A DNA stretch of 32,538 nucleotides from IMG/VR virus record IMGVR_UViG_3300046003_008487, positions 1-32,538 of that record. One strand, given 5' to 3'. The DNA is from a virus. The notes beneath the pieces are model-generated. The model ran no database searches. It had not been told where the DNA came from and saw only the letters and a list, made by a program, of their open reading frames with translations. This document shows, piece by piece, positions 23,055-32,487 of this stretch; position 1 is the stretch's first letter; each line of letters starts with the position of its first letter. A program made the translations under genes and the position numbers.

Positions 23055-24261
23055 GTTTAGAAGCGTCAGAAGTTGCTGATTGATTTGTTTTAGCTAAAGG
23101 ATCAACTTCAACAGAACCAAGTTGTTTTAAAGTTTTAATTTTATCCACTGGAGCAGCAATACCACCAATGGCTGTAAAAATAGATAATCCCTGCTTAACT
23201 CCTTTATAAATTCCTTGATGAACTGTACTGTTTGTTTTTAGCGTTCTATTTAATTGATTAAATGCATTATCAAGATGTTCTTGAGGAATGCTGTCTAAAG
23301 TTTTTTCATCTCCAATTGCAATTGCAGCAGCAACAGTTCCAGTTGATAGATCCAATTCACTGCATAAAACATTACGTTTTAAATTATCTCGAACAGCTTT
23401 TGAAATAACAGCTTCATTATCAAACTTATTTATATTCATTGCGCCAAAAACCATAATTCCCGAATCTAAAACAGTTCTGTAATCATTTGAATCAAATGTA
23501 GAATAAGAACTACTCTTTGTAACTATATTATTAAATAAATGAAAAAGAGAAGTTATGTTAGCGTTAGCGACTTGCCAAAACTTATTAATCGGTAACTTAG
23601 GATACAAATCATTAATTTTTTCGTTATCTAATATAATTAAAGGAGAAACGATCTTTTGCTGAACTAATTCACAAGCTTCTTTTAATGTTTCGTAAGCGTT
23701 ATGACTTACTTTTTTACCTTCTGACAATTTTGGTAAAGCTAAAATTAATCCTACTTTTTGTGAAGAAGCTTTAATTGTTTCCTGATACGCTTTTATTGTT
23801 TTTGTTAATTCAGTGCAAACACCCGCGCCCGTACCACCACCAGCGCCAACAACAACAAAAATACGATCAACATCTGTTCCGATAGATGTTTTAATAAAAT
23901 CAACGACATCTTCACGCTGATCAACAAAAGCTGATTTAGCTATTTGTTTGTTCTTTCCAGCTCCCTGTTGATTCCCAAACTTAAATTTATTTGGAACATT
24001 AAGAGGCAATAAATCTTGATCAGCAGTATTTATTACAGCAACACGAACATATCCAGCTTGATGAAATGATTCGACTATTTTGCCGCCACCTTGACCCGCG
24101 CCAATAAAACCAAATTTAAAACCAACAGGATCGCGATCTTTTATTTCTTTTATTTCTTCCTCTTGCGTTTCTGGAATACTTGGTAGCTCTAACTCAACAA
24201 TATCATTAGACTGAGAAGCGGCGTCTGAACCTGTACCATAAAGCGGATTAAAATCACTCAT
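23047..24261 (-). CDS. Tubulin/FtsZ-superfamily GTPase
   Basis: This 404-residue protein has an N-terminal FGFIGAGQGGGKIVE (T1-type glycine loop), INTADQDL, the tubulin signature VGAGGGTGAGV (138-148), and a T7 loop reading TFDSNDYRTVL with D257 and D260 in the positions of the catalytic aspartates (N of N-x-D-x-x-D is Thr). It should bind GTP and may polymerise. The first 45 residues are acidic and probably disordered; there is no acidic PhuZ-type C-terminal tail. Phage tubulins (PhuZ, TubZ) position the phage nucleus or segregate DNA. Here the gene lies inside the tail cluster, so a virion or assembly role is also possible. Four bases separate it from the preceding gene. Confidence 0.88.
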   Translation of the reverse strand: MSDFNPLYGTGSDAASQSNDIVELELPSIPETQEEEIKEIKDRDPVGFKFGFIGAGQGGGKIVESFHQAGYVRVAVINTADQDLLPLNVPNKFKFGNQQGAGKNKQIAKSAFVDQREDVVDFIKTSIGTDVDRIFVVVGAGGGTGAGVCTELTKTIKAYQETIKASSQKVGLILALPKLSEGKKVSHNAYETLKEACELVQQKIVSPLIILDNEKINDLYPKLPINKFWQVANANITSLFHLFNNIVTKSSSYSTFDSNDYRTVLDSGIMVFGAMNINKFDNEAVISKAVRDNLKRNVLCSELDLSTGTVAAAIAIGDEKTLDSIPQEHLDNAFNQLNRTLKTNSTVHQGIYKGVKQGLSIFTAIGGIAAPVDKIKTLKQLGSVEVDPLAKTNQSATSDASKQV

Positions 24262-24265
24262 ATAT

Positions 24266-24469
24266 TTATATTAAATTTAAAGAATCACCTTTTCTAACAT
24301 CATCCCAAGAAGCTTCGCCTTTTGCCTTATGGCGAACTTTATATTGAGAATAACAAACAGCTGCACGTTGCTTTTGATCTTTAAAATCTTTATTCATCAT
24401 ATCATCACCCATGCAGCGACTTACGAATTCTTGCTCAGTTTCTTTTTTAGAAGGTTTAGGAAGTGGCAT
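24266..24469 (-). CDS. Small phage protein with the F-V-S-R-C-M motif
   Basis: A 67-residue protein, [20 protein letters not shown] followed by a [12 protein letters not shown] motif. This cysteine-containing module (P-x-x-x-E-x-x-x-x-F-x-x-R-C-M ... Q-R-x-A-V-C) is frequent as a stand-alone gene or N-terminus of structural proteins in tailed phages. Role unknown. It has its own promoter-like box 8 nt upstream and no Shine-Dalgarno sequence. Confidence 0.75.
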   Translation of the reverse strand: MPLPKPSKKETEQEFVSRCMGDDMMNKDFKDQKQRAAVCYSQYKVRHKAKGEASWDDVRKGDSLNLI

Positions 24470-24477
24470 ATTATTAA

Positions 24478-24488
24478 AATTTACACTA
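24478..24488 (-). promoter_or_regulatory. TAGTGTAAATT box
   Basis: This variant of the recurring box lies 8 nt before the ATG at 24469 and abuts the stop of the 95-residue gene (24489-24491). It may start a late transcript for the 67-residue protein, the FtsZ-like GTPase and the 620-residue structural protein. Confidence 0.5.
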
Positions 24489-24776
24489 TTATAATTCAGA
24501 AAGCGAATCTTTTTCTAAATTTAATTTAGGCAGTAATTTTGAAATAATGTAATCTTCATCAAATTTTTCTTCATCACCCAAAGGCGCTGGCGGCCAATCT
24601 TGAAAATCCATTCCATCAAGAATCACAGACCCACCATCGATTGAATAATTATTTTGATTAAAAATTCGATATTGAAACTTTAATCCAACACCCAGTTCAA
24701 AATCATAAAAATTTAATTCTAATTTTTTTGCAGCTGAACCTACTGTAGAAACTACATTAACATTTAAAGTTTTCAT
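24489..24776 (-). CDS. Small hypothetical phage protein
   Basis: This 95-residue acidic protein starts [20 protein letters not shown], with a likely beta-rich middle and a [16 protein letters not shown] segment near residue 62. I do not recognise the family. It lies 5 nt after the fibre gene, so it may be a chaperone or accessory of the tail, but nothing in the sequence proves that. Confidence 0.6.
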   Translation of the reverse strand: MKTLNVNVVSTVGSAAKKLELNFYDFELGVGLKFQYRIFNQNNYSIDGGSVILDGMDFQDWPPAPLGDEEKFDEDYIISKLLPKLNLEKDSLSEL

Positions 24777-24781
24777 ATTAA

Positions 24782-27700
24782 TTAAAATGTACCATCAAAT
24801 TCACTAGTTATCCACCAATCAGTACTATCTGACATAACAGTCATTGCTTTATTCTGCACTGTAATAGTTTTTGGACCAGTCGCTGTAGAGAAAAAATTCC
24901 CTTCAAATTTATTTGTTGATGTTCCAGTTACAGTAACTGTTCCAGGAGAAGCTACTTGTTTGATTACATATTGACGACCACCACATGTTGTAGCATTTGG
25001 AAGTGTTAATGTTAAAGTTCCGCTTCCTAAAATTAAATAATCAGTTTCTGTTAATGTATAATTTGATGTTTTTACCGAAACAGGAAATCCGATAGATCCA
25101 CCAAGATGTAATGTACTTGTTGGAGAGCTTTGCCTTAATCCTAATCTGCTATTTGTATTATCCCAATAAAAATTACTTGTATTTTTAAAAATAACATTAT
25201 TATCAGTATTAATGGGGCCAGACCACTGACCGTTTCTATTCCATAAGCTGATATTACTAGCAACATTCCAAGTGGCAGTGCTATCGCTAGAAGAATACCA
25301 ATTTACACCAACAAGAGGATCAAATACCATTAAACTTGAACTTGTTGTATCGCTATGATGAACAAATGCTCCATTTTGATAGTAATTTCCTATACTAATA
25401 TAAGCTGTATTATTCCATCCTAAAAAAGACATCGCAACAGTACTAGCTGCTTTTCTTATTGTTAATTGACCATTATTTGTTCCTGCTGAATCTACGCTGA
25501 TAGCGTTACCAGTCCTAAATGGAGCGCCAACAGTCAATAATGTGCCAGCAGAAGCATTAACTGCTGTTGTTCCAATGCCAACTTTATCATTACTTTCATA
25601 AATTGGCGTTGTTGTATTGCCTATAGCATTGGTAGCAGTAAATTTTGGAATATAATTAGCTGTTCCTGTCCAAACACCGCTAGTGCCACTAACACCTGAG
25701 CTGCCAGAAGATCCTGACGATCCAGAAGTGCCTGACGATCCAGAAGTGCCTGACGATCCAGAAGTACCAGCTGATCCAGAAGTGCCTGACGATCCAGAAG
25801 TACCCGAAGATCCTGAATTACCAGAAGACCCTGACGATCCAGAAGTACCAGCTGATCCAGAAGTGCCTGACGATCCAGAAGTACCCGAAGATCCTGATTT
25901 ACCAGAAGATCCTGACGATCCAGAAGTACCAGCTGATCCAGAAGTGCCTGACGATCCAGAAGTACCCGAAGATCCTGAATTACCAGAAGACCCTGACGAT
26001 CCAGAAGTACCCGAAGATCCTGAATCACCAGAAGACCCTGACGATCCAGAAGTACCAGCTGATCCAGAAGTGCCTGACGATCCAGAAGTACCTGATGTAC
26101 CAGATGTACCAGAAGACCCCGATAACCCAGAACTGCCTAATACATCAAATCTTATAGATTTAGGTATAGAATTTGGATCAGTTGTAATTTGTATTCCAGT
26201 GCCAGCAACAAATTCTATTGTATCTAACCCTTGAGCAACTAAATCTTGTTGACCATCAACTTGCCAAGTTTTAAAAGTTGAATTTAAAGAAATTTTAACT
26301 GCGCCACTAGTTAAATCAATAACATCAAAACCTGCTTCAGTATCAAATCTTAAAGCTGTTACATTGTTAACAACACCAGAAATTGTTGATCCGCTAATAT
26401 AACTAACTTGCAAATTTGAAGAACCAGATCCCGAACCCGGATTATGAACGCCTGTAGTAGCATAATCTATTCCACTTTTTGGAATATAAATTATATCTGA
26501 AAAATCAGTATAAGAATTGCGCGAAATAACTCCTCTTATTTTGACTTCATAATCAGCCGAATAAAAAAGAGGAATATAAAAACGTGGCTCTACACCCGCT
26601 AAAACAATTGAACCAGTTGGATAGTTCAAATTTATTTTTTCAGCAATTAAAATACCAGTATGATTTTCTAAGTAATTTAATCCACTTACATCACCAGTAG
26701 AAAACCCACCATAATATCCAGAATCATATATTCCTGATAAAATACCCCCAGATGGATAAAACTGAAAAGAGCCCGATCCAGTATCAAAATAATAATTTAA
26801 AAATAATTTATCTGAATTTATTGATCCAGAATCAAAATTGATAGAATATAGCAAATCAGAAACATTACCCGTATAAACACCAGATGGAAAGGAACCTTTT
26901 GAATCGGTATAAACAGTATGTTTTTCCCATTTTATTCCACTACCATCATCTGAAACAGAAAAAATTGGTGTAAAACCTGATCCTGAATAATATGGATTCA
27001 CACCACCGCTAGAATTTACAAACGCACCAGAACCAGTACCAAAACCAATAAAATTTATATTTTCAACAAAAGGACTCGAATAATTATATATTCTATGAAT
27101 TGCATTCGATCCAGTTGATCCACTAGGAGAAATATGAATCTCGTAGTCCAAAGGAACGCTTGATGAATTAATTGCCCATTTTAATAAAAAATATCTTTCA
27201 TAATTTTGAGCAACAGAATCATAATTAACAATAACGCCACCAGTTATATTTTGAGGCTTGTAATCAAATAAACTAGTATTAATAGGGCTAGGTTTTATTT
27301 GACCTATAAAATAAGAGATTCCAGTGTTGTAATAATCGCCTACATTTAAACGATAAAAATCCCTAGAAAAATCAGATGCATTATAAAAAATTGAAGAACT
27401 TAAATCACTAGAAACCGAGTCAACAACAATTCCAAAATCAGAAGAAAATCCTTTTTCAAAAAATACTTTTCTCGCATAAGTTTTTTCTTGCAAAGAATAA
27501 CTACAAAAAATGCCTTTGTATGTGTCTACGCTTACATTACTAAAATATGGAATTATAAAATTTAATACAAAAACACCTTGCGCTTTTTGACCAGCAACAT
27601 TGTAAGAAGTAATTAAAATTCTACAATCTCGTAAATAATTTGCGTCATCGAAAACTGAGTTTGATAAATTCGATAAACCAGCAGTATTAAAATTAAAAAA

Positions 27701-28000
27701 AGATTCTTTTAAAGACGAATTTAAAACAGAAACCACAGAGTTAGTTCGATCAACTAACTCAACAGTAAAATAAGAAAAAATACCATCATTTAAATTAGCT
27801 TGACCACCTGTATTCGGATCGATAACTTCCCAATTAAAAGCAATATTTTCCGAGTTTACTTTTACCAATCTTGCTGGAACCGTAGTTGAAAAACCATATT
27901 CTTGCTGATTTCTAATTTCAGAGGAATCAATGCTGCAAGTCAAATTTTGAAGCTTATAAGCGCCATTAACTATAATATTTGATGAACTTTCTGTAAACAT
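24782..28000 (-). CDS. Tail fibre with Gly-x-Ser repeat
   Basis: This is a 1072-residue fibre. Residues 1-600 hold fibronectin- or Ig-like beta domains (NIAFNWEVIDPNTGG and later D-Y-E-I-H-I-S-type strands). About 620-770 form a collagen-like run of G-S-S, G-T-S and G-S-A triplets without proline. The rest is a fibre tip with VGIGTT-type strands, ending in LTLPNATTCGGRQY and STDWWITSEFDGTF. A peptidase S74 domain is not visible. Immediately downstream of the gpJ-like gene (3-nt gap), as receptor-binding fibres often are. Confidence 0.88.
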   Translation of the reverse strand: MFTESSSNIIVNGAYKLQNLTCSIDSSEIRNQQEYGFSTTVPARLVKVNSENIAFNWEVIDPNTGGQANLNDGIFSYFTVELVDRTNSVVSVLNSSLKESFFNFNTAGLSNLSNSVFDDANYLRDCRILITSYNVAGQKAQGVFVLNFIIPYFSNVSVDTYKGIFCSYSLQEKTYARKVFFEKGFSSDFGIVVDSVSSDLSSSIFYNASDFSRDFYRLNVGDYYNTGISYFIGQIKPSPINTSLFDYKPQNITGGVIVNYDSVAQNYERYFLLKWAINSSSVPLDYEIHISPSGSTGSNAIHRIYNYSSPFVENINFIGFGTGSGAFVNSSGGVNPYYSGSGFTPIFSVSDDGSGIKWEKHTVYTDSKGSFPSGVYTGNVSDLLYSINFDSGSINSDKLFLNYYFDTGSGSFQFYPSGGILSGIYDSGYYGGFSTGDVSGLNYLENHTGILIAEKINLNYPTGSIVLAGVEPRFYIPLFYSADYEVKIRGVISRNSYTDFSDIIYIPKSGIDYATTGVHNPGSGSGSSNLQVSYISGSTISGVVNNVTALRFDTEAGFDVIDLTSGAVKISLNSTFKTWQVDGQQDLVAQGLDTIEFVAGTGIQITTDPNSIPKSIRFDVLGSSGLSGSSGTSGTSGTSGSSGTSGSAGTSGSSGSSGDSGSSGTSGSSGSSGNSGSSGTSGSSGTSGSAGTSGSSGSSGKSGSSGTSGSSGTSGSAGTSGSSGSSGNSGSSGTSGSSGTSGSAGTSGSSGTSGSSGTSGSSGSSGSSGVSGTSGVWTGTANYIPKFTATNAIGNTTTPIYESNDKVGIGTTAVNASAGTLLTVGAPFRTGNAISVDSAGTNNGQLTIRKAASTVAMSFLGWNNTAYISIGNYYQNGAFVHHSDTTSSSLMVFDPLVGVNWYSSSDSTATWNVASNISLWNRNGQWSGPINTDNNVIFKNTSNFYWDNTNSRLGLRQSSPTSTLHLGGSIGFPVSVKTSNYTLTETDYLILGSGTLTLTLPNATTCGGRQYVIKQVASPGTVTVTGTSTNKFEGNFFSTATGPKTITVQNKAMTVMSDSTDWWITSEFDGTF
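25680..26140. repeat. 81-bp tandem repeat array in the fibre gene
   Basis: The DNA word gatcctga recurs at 25809, 25890, 25971 and 26016: two steps of exactly 81 bp (27 residues), then one of 45 bp, which is 36 bp shorter. Units differ by only a few bases, e.g. Asn, Lys, Asn, Asp at the same place. This suggests recent copy-number change by slippage or unequal recombination. The array is coding. Confidence 0.88.
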
Positions 28001-28003
28001 CGA

Positions 28004-31000
28004 TTACGTTGGATTTATAAAAATATCGTTAACACCAATCATATACACTCTTAAATTTTCAAATGAAACATCCATTTCGGTTTTAGGAACGGCAATAAAT
28101 GTAGAATTTTGATCCCCCAATCTCCAAACGTATGAAATTTTCTTTGAATTTATAACATATTCGACAATAAAACCTTTGCAGCTAACATTTTTTAATACAG
28201 CAACGTTATAAAGAGAAGAATTTTTAATTTCAACAACAGAAATTAAATTAGAATAAGAATCATCATTATAGTCAGAAGTTGGTATTATATAATCATAACG
28301 ATCAGAAATATTAAATATTTTTGAACCTATATTTACATAAGCTGGATAATCAGCAACATTTAAAATATTGACTGGAATTATTTTTTGAATATTATCGTTA
28401 CTTGCTGAATACATTTTATTCAATTCTAACGCTTGTTGATTTTCAATATAAGAAAATTTTGTTTTTTGATATTCAGCGGCGCTAATATCAAATTCCACTT
28501 GACTCTTTTCTTTAATAGCAACAATTCGATATTGCTTTGAGAAAGAAATAGAGGAATTATTTACATCTTTATCATAAACCCACAAAGCAGATGGATAAAT
28601 AGACAATAAATTCCTTCTTTGTTCAACAGATGAAGCTGTTAAAGTAATTTGTGTTCTAAAATTACCATCTAAAGAAGTATCAAAAACTTCAAATTTATAG
28701 ATATAAGACGGCTGAAGCTCGTTTATTTGTGAATCTCTAACAAAATCGTTATTTAGGCTTTCTAAATTTAAATCCTCAACTGTTTTTGTGGGTGTTGGTA
28801 TAATAAAAGATAAAATATCTCCAGCTTTAATAAAATCATATTTATCATCTAAAACTAACACTTCACCCACGATACTTACAACTCTTCCGCCCCTTCTACC
28901 CGCTAATTTTAATTCATCTGTAACGCTTATTACGTTTCCCGGAGAAAGAAGAAGCGCTTCTGGACCAGCTGTAAAAGAAACGATTTCTTCTTCAACTTGA
29001 TTAGTAACTAAAAACCATTCGCCAATTCTTTTTGCTTGTGATTTTGAAGTAATACCGAAACCAATAATTTCTTTTTCAACATAACCATACCTTCTAATAT
29101 TTGTTTGATCTTCAACATAAATTGTTTTATCCTTAAAAGAATCTGATTCATCAGAATAAACAACTTTAGCTACAGTATATCTTGTGTCTTTTGATGTGCC
29201 TGCATAATTAAAAAGCCCATCTTTTACATTAGAATTATTAAAGAAATAAGTAGAAGACTTTGGCCTATCACTATCGAAATTTACAAAACTATTAGACCAG
29301 TAAACCATTCCCTTGAAAACAGATGAAATATTATTTAATAAATTAATAACATCTGTTTCATTAGAAATAGAAATATTACATCTAAACCGAGGCTCCACTA
29401 AAGGAAGAAATCCAGAAAACCTGCAAGCAGCTGAACCCGTATTTGAAACATAATTCTGCCTATCATCATCATTAAAAACACTTTGCGTTTTCATGTACTC
29501 AATAAAACCAAAAAATGGACTTGTAGAATCAACAGACGCATTACCTGTTTGAGATAAAACAGAAATCAATTTTTCTACGCAAGCTCTATAAATATTAGAA
29601 GTTAAATTGTTTTGAGAAATATAACTTTGAAGACTACTTTTTAAACCCGGAATAGAAGAAAATAATTTATGCAAACCAAATATATTAACTAAATAAACAA
29701 CCGCTTCTTTTCCAGACGCATCCACCGAAACAGAAGAAACAATAGCTTGATAAGATTTGAAAACATCAATTGGCTGACCATCATCATCTTCATTAATAAA
29801 TTTTAAATTAACCAAATCAATAATTGAGCCAGGTTGGAAAAAACTAGTTAAATCGTACTGAGAAGTAACACGAATGAAGTTATAATTAATGCTTTTTATT
29901 GCGCAAATTGGAAATTTAGAAATATTATTAGTCGGCACCATTTCATCACAATATTTTGCAATTTTATAAAGATTCCATTTATCAGCTAATCCTTCTTCAA
30001 ATGAAAATTTACCTAATCCATATCTATAATTAGTAATTATATCATATAAAACCCAAGCCGGATTATCCGTCCATCTCAAAACAGAATCAAATTCTCCATT
30101 CCAAAAGCCATCATAAATTTTGGCTTCGGCATCATAATTTTCAGGAACCTTCACTTTTAAACATTTTAAATCAAAACTTCTATTTGGAGGTTGAGTGAAA
30201 CCTCTACTATCAAAAACACTTAAAAAATAACAACTATTTGGATATTTATATTTTAAAGAAGTAACTTCAGTGACCCCATAAACACCAATACTTCTTGCGC
30301 TTCTAAAATTAGTAGCATCTTGCTTTGCCGAAAAATTATAAATTTTAATATACGGTTGAAGATTAAAATCAAAATCAGAAATATCTAAAAATAAATCAAA
30401 ATTATAAGGACTTGTAGCAATTCCATTAACCGAATGCAATATATAAGCTTTATATCTATCTGTAAGTTTATATCCCAATTCAACACCGAAAACAGCTGAA
30501 TTAGCTAAAGTACTTCCTTCATTACTGGTCGTATATAATGAATTGATTTTTAAAGTTAAAAATAAATAATCAGCATTAGAATCTTTAATTTCATGATAAG
30601 CCCCAAAAGATTCTTCGAAATTAGACGGACTAAAAGCAGCAGTAAAATCAATACTTTGTTTTAGATTTACATTTCCCAAAAGTTGTCCATTATCTAAAAT
30701 AGAAATACTTGAAATATGTTGTTCGCCAGCTATAAAATTTGGCGTAACAGGTTTTTCAATTCCATATAAATTTTTTTCAATAGAATAAAAAACCCCAGGA
30801 TTATTAAAAGAAAAATTTTCTACACCACCTAAAGGCAAATAACTTTGAAATTCTGTACCGGGTCTTGAATAAATTTGAAGACGATTATAATTAAAAGAAT
30901 TTGTTAAATTGTTTTTAATAGGATAATCGTTTAAATAAATACCCTTTAATATTTCTGTGTTGTTTTTGCCTTCGTCAAAAAGAACTAATTCATTTCCGTT

Positions 31001-31240
31001 AGGATCAACTAAACCAGCAATCGGCCCCTCACCAATTAAATCTTGAACAAAATATTTAGAACTTGATTCAAAAACAGATTGATTTGTTTTTGTAGTAAAA
31101 GGAGAAAACTTAGTATTTTTATTTAAATATTCAACCAATTTTCCTGCAAATTTAGAAGAAGTTAAATTTTGATAAACAACAGACTGCGAAGCAGTTTGTT
31201 GATTTGTAAGTCTAAGAAATAGTATATTTTTAATAGGCAT
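28004..31240 (-). CDS. Tail-tip protein, lambda gpJ-like host specificity protein
   Basis: This 1078-residue protein follows the gpJ plan. An early FVQDLIGEGPIAGLVDPNG matches the D-L-I-S-E-G block. A central VPENYDAEAKIYDGFWNGEF is followed by WTDNPAWVLYDIITNYRYG (about 370-410), a strong family signature. Later segments (EEEIVSFTAGPEALLLSPGN and further FN3-like strands) form the distal part. It would build the tail tip and touch the receptor. It follows the two gpI-like genes as in lambda (I then J). No frameshift is seen. Confidence 0.93.
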   Translation of the reverse strand: MPIKNILFLRLTNQQTASQSVVYQNLTSSKFAGKLVEYLNKNTKFSPFTTKTNQSVFESSSKYFVQDLIGEGPIAGLVDPNGNELVLFDEGKNNTEILKGIYLNDYPIKNNLTNSFNYNRLQIYSRPGTEFQSYLPLGGVENFSFNNPGVFYSIEKNLYGIEKPVTPNFIAGEQHISSISILDNGQLLGNVNLKQSIDFTAAFSPSNFEESFGAYHEIKDSNADYLFLTLKINSLYTTSNEGSTLANSAVFGVELGYKLTDRYKAYILHSVNGIATSPYNFDLFLDISDFDFNLQPYIKIYNFSAKQDATNFRSARSIGVYGVTEVTSLKYKYPNSCYFLSVFDSRGFTQPPNRSFDLKCLKVKVPENYDAEAKIYDGFWNGEFDSVLRWTDNPAWVLYDIITNYRYGLGKFSFEEGLADKWNLYKIAKYCDEMVPTNNISKFPICAIKSINYNFIRVTSQYDLTSFFQPGSIIDLVNLKFINEDDDGQPIDVFKSYQAIVSSVSVDASGKEAVVYLVNIFGLHKLFSSIPGLKSSLQSYISQNNLTSNIYRACVEKLISVLSQTGNASVDSTSPFFGFIEYMKTQSVFNDDDRQNYVSNTGSAACRFSGFLPLVEPRFRCNISISNETDVINLLNNISSVFKGMVYWSNSFVNFDSDRPKSSTYFFNNSNVKDGLFNYAGTSKDTRYTVAKVVYSDESDSFKDKTIYVEDQTNIRRYGYVEKEIIGFGITSKSQAKRIGEWFLVTNQVEEEIVSFTAGPEALLLSPGNVISVTDELKLAGRRGGRVVSIVGEVLVLDDKYDFIKAGDILSFIIPTPTKTVEDLNLESLNNDFVRDSQINELQPSYIYKFEVFDTSLDGNFRTQITLTASSVEQRRNLLSIYPSALWVYDKDVNNSSISFSKQYRIVAIKEKSQVEFDISAAEYQKTKFSYIENQQALELNKMYSASNDNIQKIIPVNILNVADYPAYVNIGSKIFNISDRYDYIIPTSDYNDDSYSNLISVVEIKNSSLYNVAVLKNVSCKGFIVEYVINSKKISYVWRLGDQNSTFIAVPKTEMDVSFENLRVYMIGVNDIFINPT

Positions 31241-31241
31241 A

Positions 31242-31859
31242 TTAAATTGAAGCTAAAGTAACACCAACAGCCGGTGTTTGATTATTTAAAATCTGAGAAG
31301 CGTCATAAGATAAATCAAAATTAACTATTAAACCATTTATAACATTAGAACCTAATCTTAAACGACCATAATTAACAGAAATAGGTGTATTTCTGGCAGC
31401 TATATTATCTTTATTGCCAAAAATATAAGAAGATGTTTTTATACCATTTCCAGCGCCTTTCGATCCCATTAATTTTGAAATTAAAAAACTTATGCCTATA
31501 GAAATAGCAGCTACAACAACTATAGCAACTACAGCTGCCCAAAATTTAGACAAACCAATAGCAACCAAAGCCGCAACCAAAGAAGTAACAAATCCAAATT
31601 TAGAGCAAGGGACAATTTCTATCTTATTAGCTTCTTTTATATAAAAATCAATAGCGTCCAAATCTTTTGAAAAAAGACGCCCATCAATAATAATCGCAAA
31701 ACCAAAACAGCTTTTTTTTAATTTATTTAATTTGTTGTGATAATCCGTATAATTGCAAGACAAAGATTTAAAAATATCTTTAAAGTTAAGAACATTTAAT
31801 TTAACTTGCTTGCAAAATAATTTTTTTAATAAACCGTGAAAAATAATTGTTTTCATCAT
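31242..31859 (-). CDS. Tail assembly protein, lambda gpI-like (second copy)
   Basis: This 205-residue protein has an N-terminal ubiquitin-like part (TIIFHGLLKKLFC), a hydrophobic helix around residues 90-130 rich in Ala, Ile and Val, and a C-terminal TSSYIFGNKDNIAARNTPIS then YGRLRLGSNVI, as in gpI proteins. Residues pair with those of the gene at 31856-32470 along the whole length. A start at 31859 or 31856 (MM) is equally likely. It overlaps the preceding stop and lies 1 nt before the gpJ-like gene. Confidence 0.82.
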   Translation of the reverse strand: MMKTIIFHGLLKKLFCKQVKLNVLNFKDIFKSLSCNYTDYHNKLNKLKKSCFGFAIIIDGRLFSKDLDAIDFYIKEANKIEIVPCSKFGFVTSLVAALVAIGLSKFWAAVVAIVVVAAISIGISFLISKLMGSKGAGNGIKTSSYIFGNKDNIAARNTPISVNYGRLRLGSNVINGLIVNFDLSYDASQILNNQTPAVGVTLASI

Positions 31860-32470
31860 ATTTTTGCGCTTAAAAAATTTGTTGCTACAGAACCTTGATT
31901 CTGCTCTGTAAAAACATCAAAATTACTAGCTAAATCAAAATTTAAATTAAAAGAACTAATGATTTGAGAACTTAATCGCAAACGACCGTAAGAAACAGGA
32001 ACGGGTGTATTTCTTTGAGCCAAATTCTCTTTACTAGAAAATATATAAGAAGAAGTTTTTATTTGATTAGGTTGCTTTGGACTCAATAATTTTGATAACA
32101 AAAGACTGATTCCTATAGAAAGCGCAACAAAAATAACAGTATTGATAGCAAAAGCTGCCCAAGCGCTCACTTTAATGCTTGTAAAAGCAATAGTAGCTGT
32201 AGCAGCCGCAGAAAACGTACACAAAGGAATCAGTTCAATTCGTTTTATTCTGTTAAAAATAGAATCTAAATATTTAATATTAGTTATTATTTTACCATCA
32301 GCTACTATCAACATTGAATTTGAATTTTTTAAAAACACATTAATTCGAGAATTGAATTTATCAAAATTACCAACAATACAAGACAATAATTCCTTAAACG
32401 AATGAACATTCGCCTTGAACATCGGACAAGTTAATTTCCTTAGTAAACCATGTAAAACAACCTGTTTCAT
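31856..32470 (-). CDS. Tail assembly protein, lambda gpI-like (first copy)
   Basis: This 204-residue protein has VVLHGLLRKLTCPMFKANV at the start, a hydrophobic stretch (about 84-128, WAAFAINTVIFVALSIGISL), and KTSSYIFSSKENLAQRNTPV followed by SYGRLRLSSQII. The Y-G-R-x-R end is the gpI hallmark. It is a clear paralog of the following gene. gpI-type proteins act in tail-tip assembly with gpJ and may be cleaved. A promoter-like box lies 6 nt upstream. Confidence 0.85.
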   Translation of the reverse strand: MKQVVLHGLLRKLTCPMFKANVHSFKELLSCIVGNFDKFNSRINVFLKNSNSMLIVADGKIITNIKYLDSIFNRIKRIELIPLCTFSAAATATIAFTSIKVSAWAAFAINTVIFVALSIGISLLLSKLLSPKQPNQIKTSSYIFSSKENLAQRNTPVPVSYGRLRLSSQIISSFNLNFDLASNFDVFTEQNQGSVATNFLSAKI

Positions 32471-32476
32471 TTTTAA

Positions 32477-32487
32477 TATTTACACTT
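32477..32487 (-). promoter_or_regulatory. AAGTGTAAATA box upstream of the tail-tip genes
   Basis: The box ends 6 nt before the ATG at 32470, without a Shine-Dalgarno sequence. It would start a transcript for gpI-like, gpJ-like and fibre genes. Upstream to the window end (32488-32538) I see only AT-rich sequence and no certain gene end. Confidence 0.5.

Noticed and set aside
24263-24270. TATAAATA, the T4 late promoter sequence, before the FtsZ-like gene
   Set aside because: It lies 1 nt before the ATG, so transcription would start inside the gene; such AT words are expected by chance here.
25809-26024. Regular repeats that could suggest a CRISPR array
   Set aside because: The units are coding, nearly identical throughout and have no unique spacers.
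25683-26234. Open frames on both strands through the fibre repeat (e.g. a Pro-Glu-Asp-rich frame on the plus strand)
   Set aside because: They are shadows of the 81-bp repeat; the fibre frame on the minus strand is long, continuous and domain-supported.
28040-28050. AGTGTATAT in the end of the gpJ-like gene, 40 nt before the fibre start
   Set aside because: Inside coding sequence, a poor match to the box, and at a different distance from the ATG.
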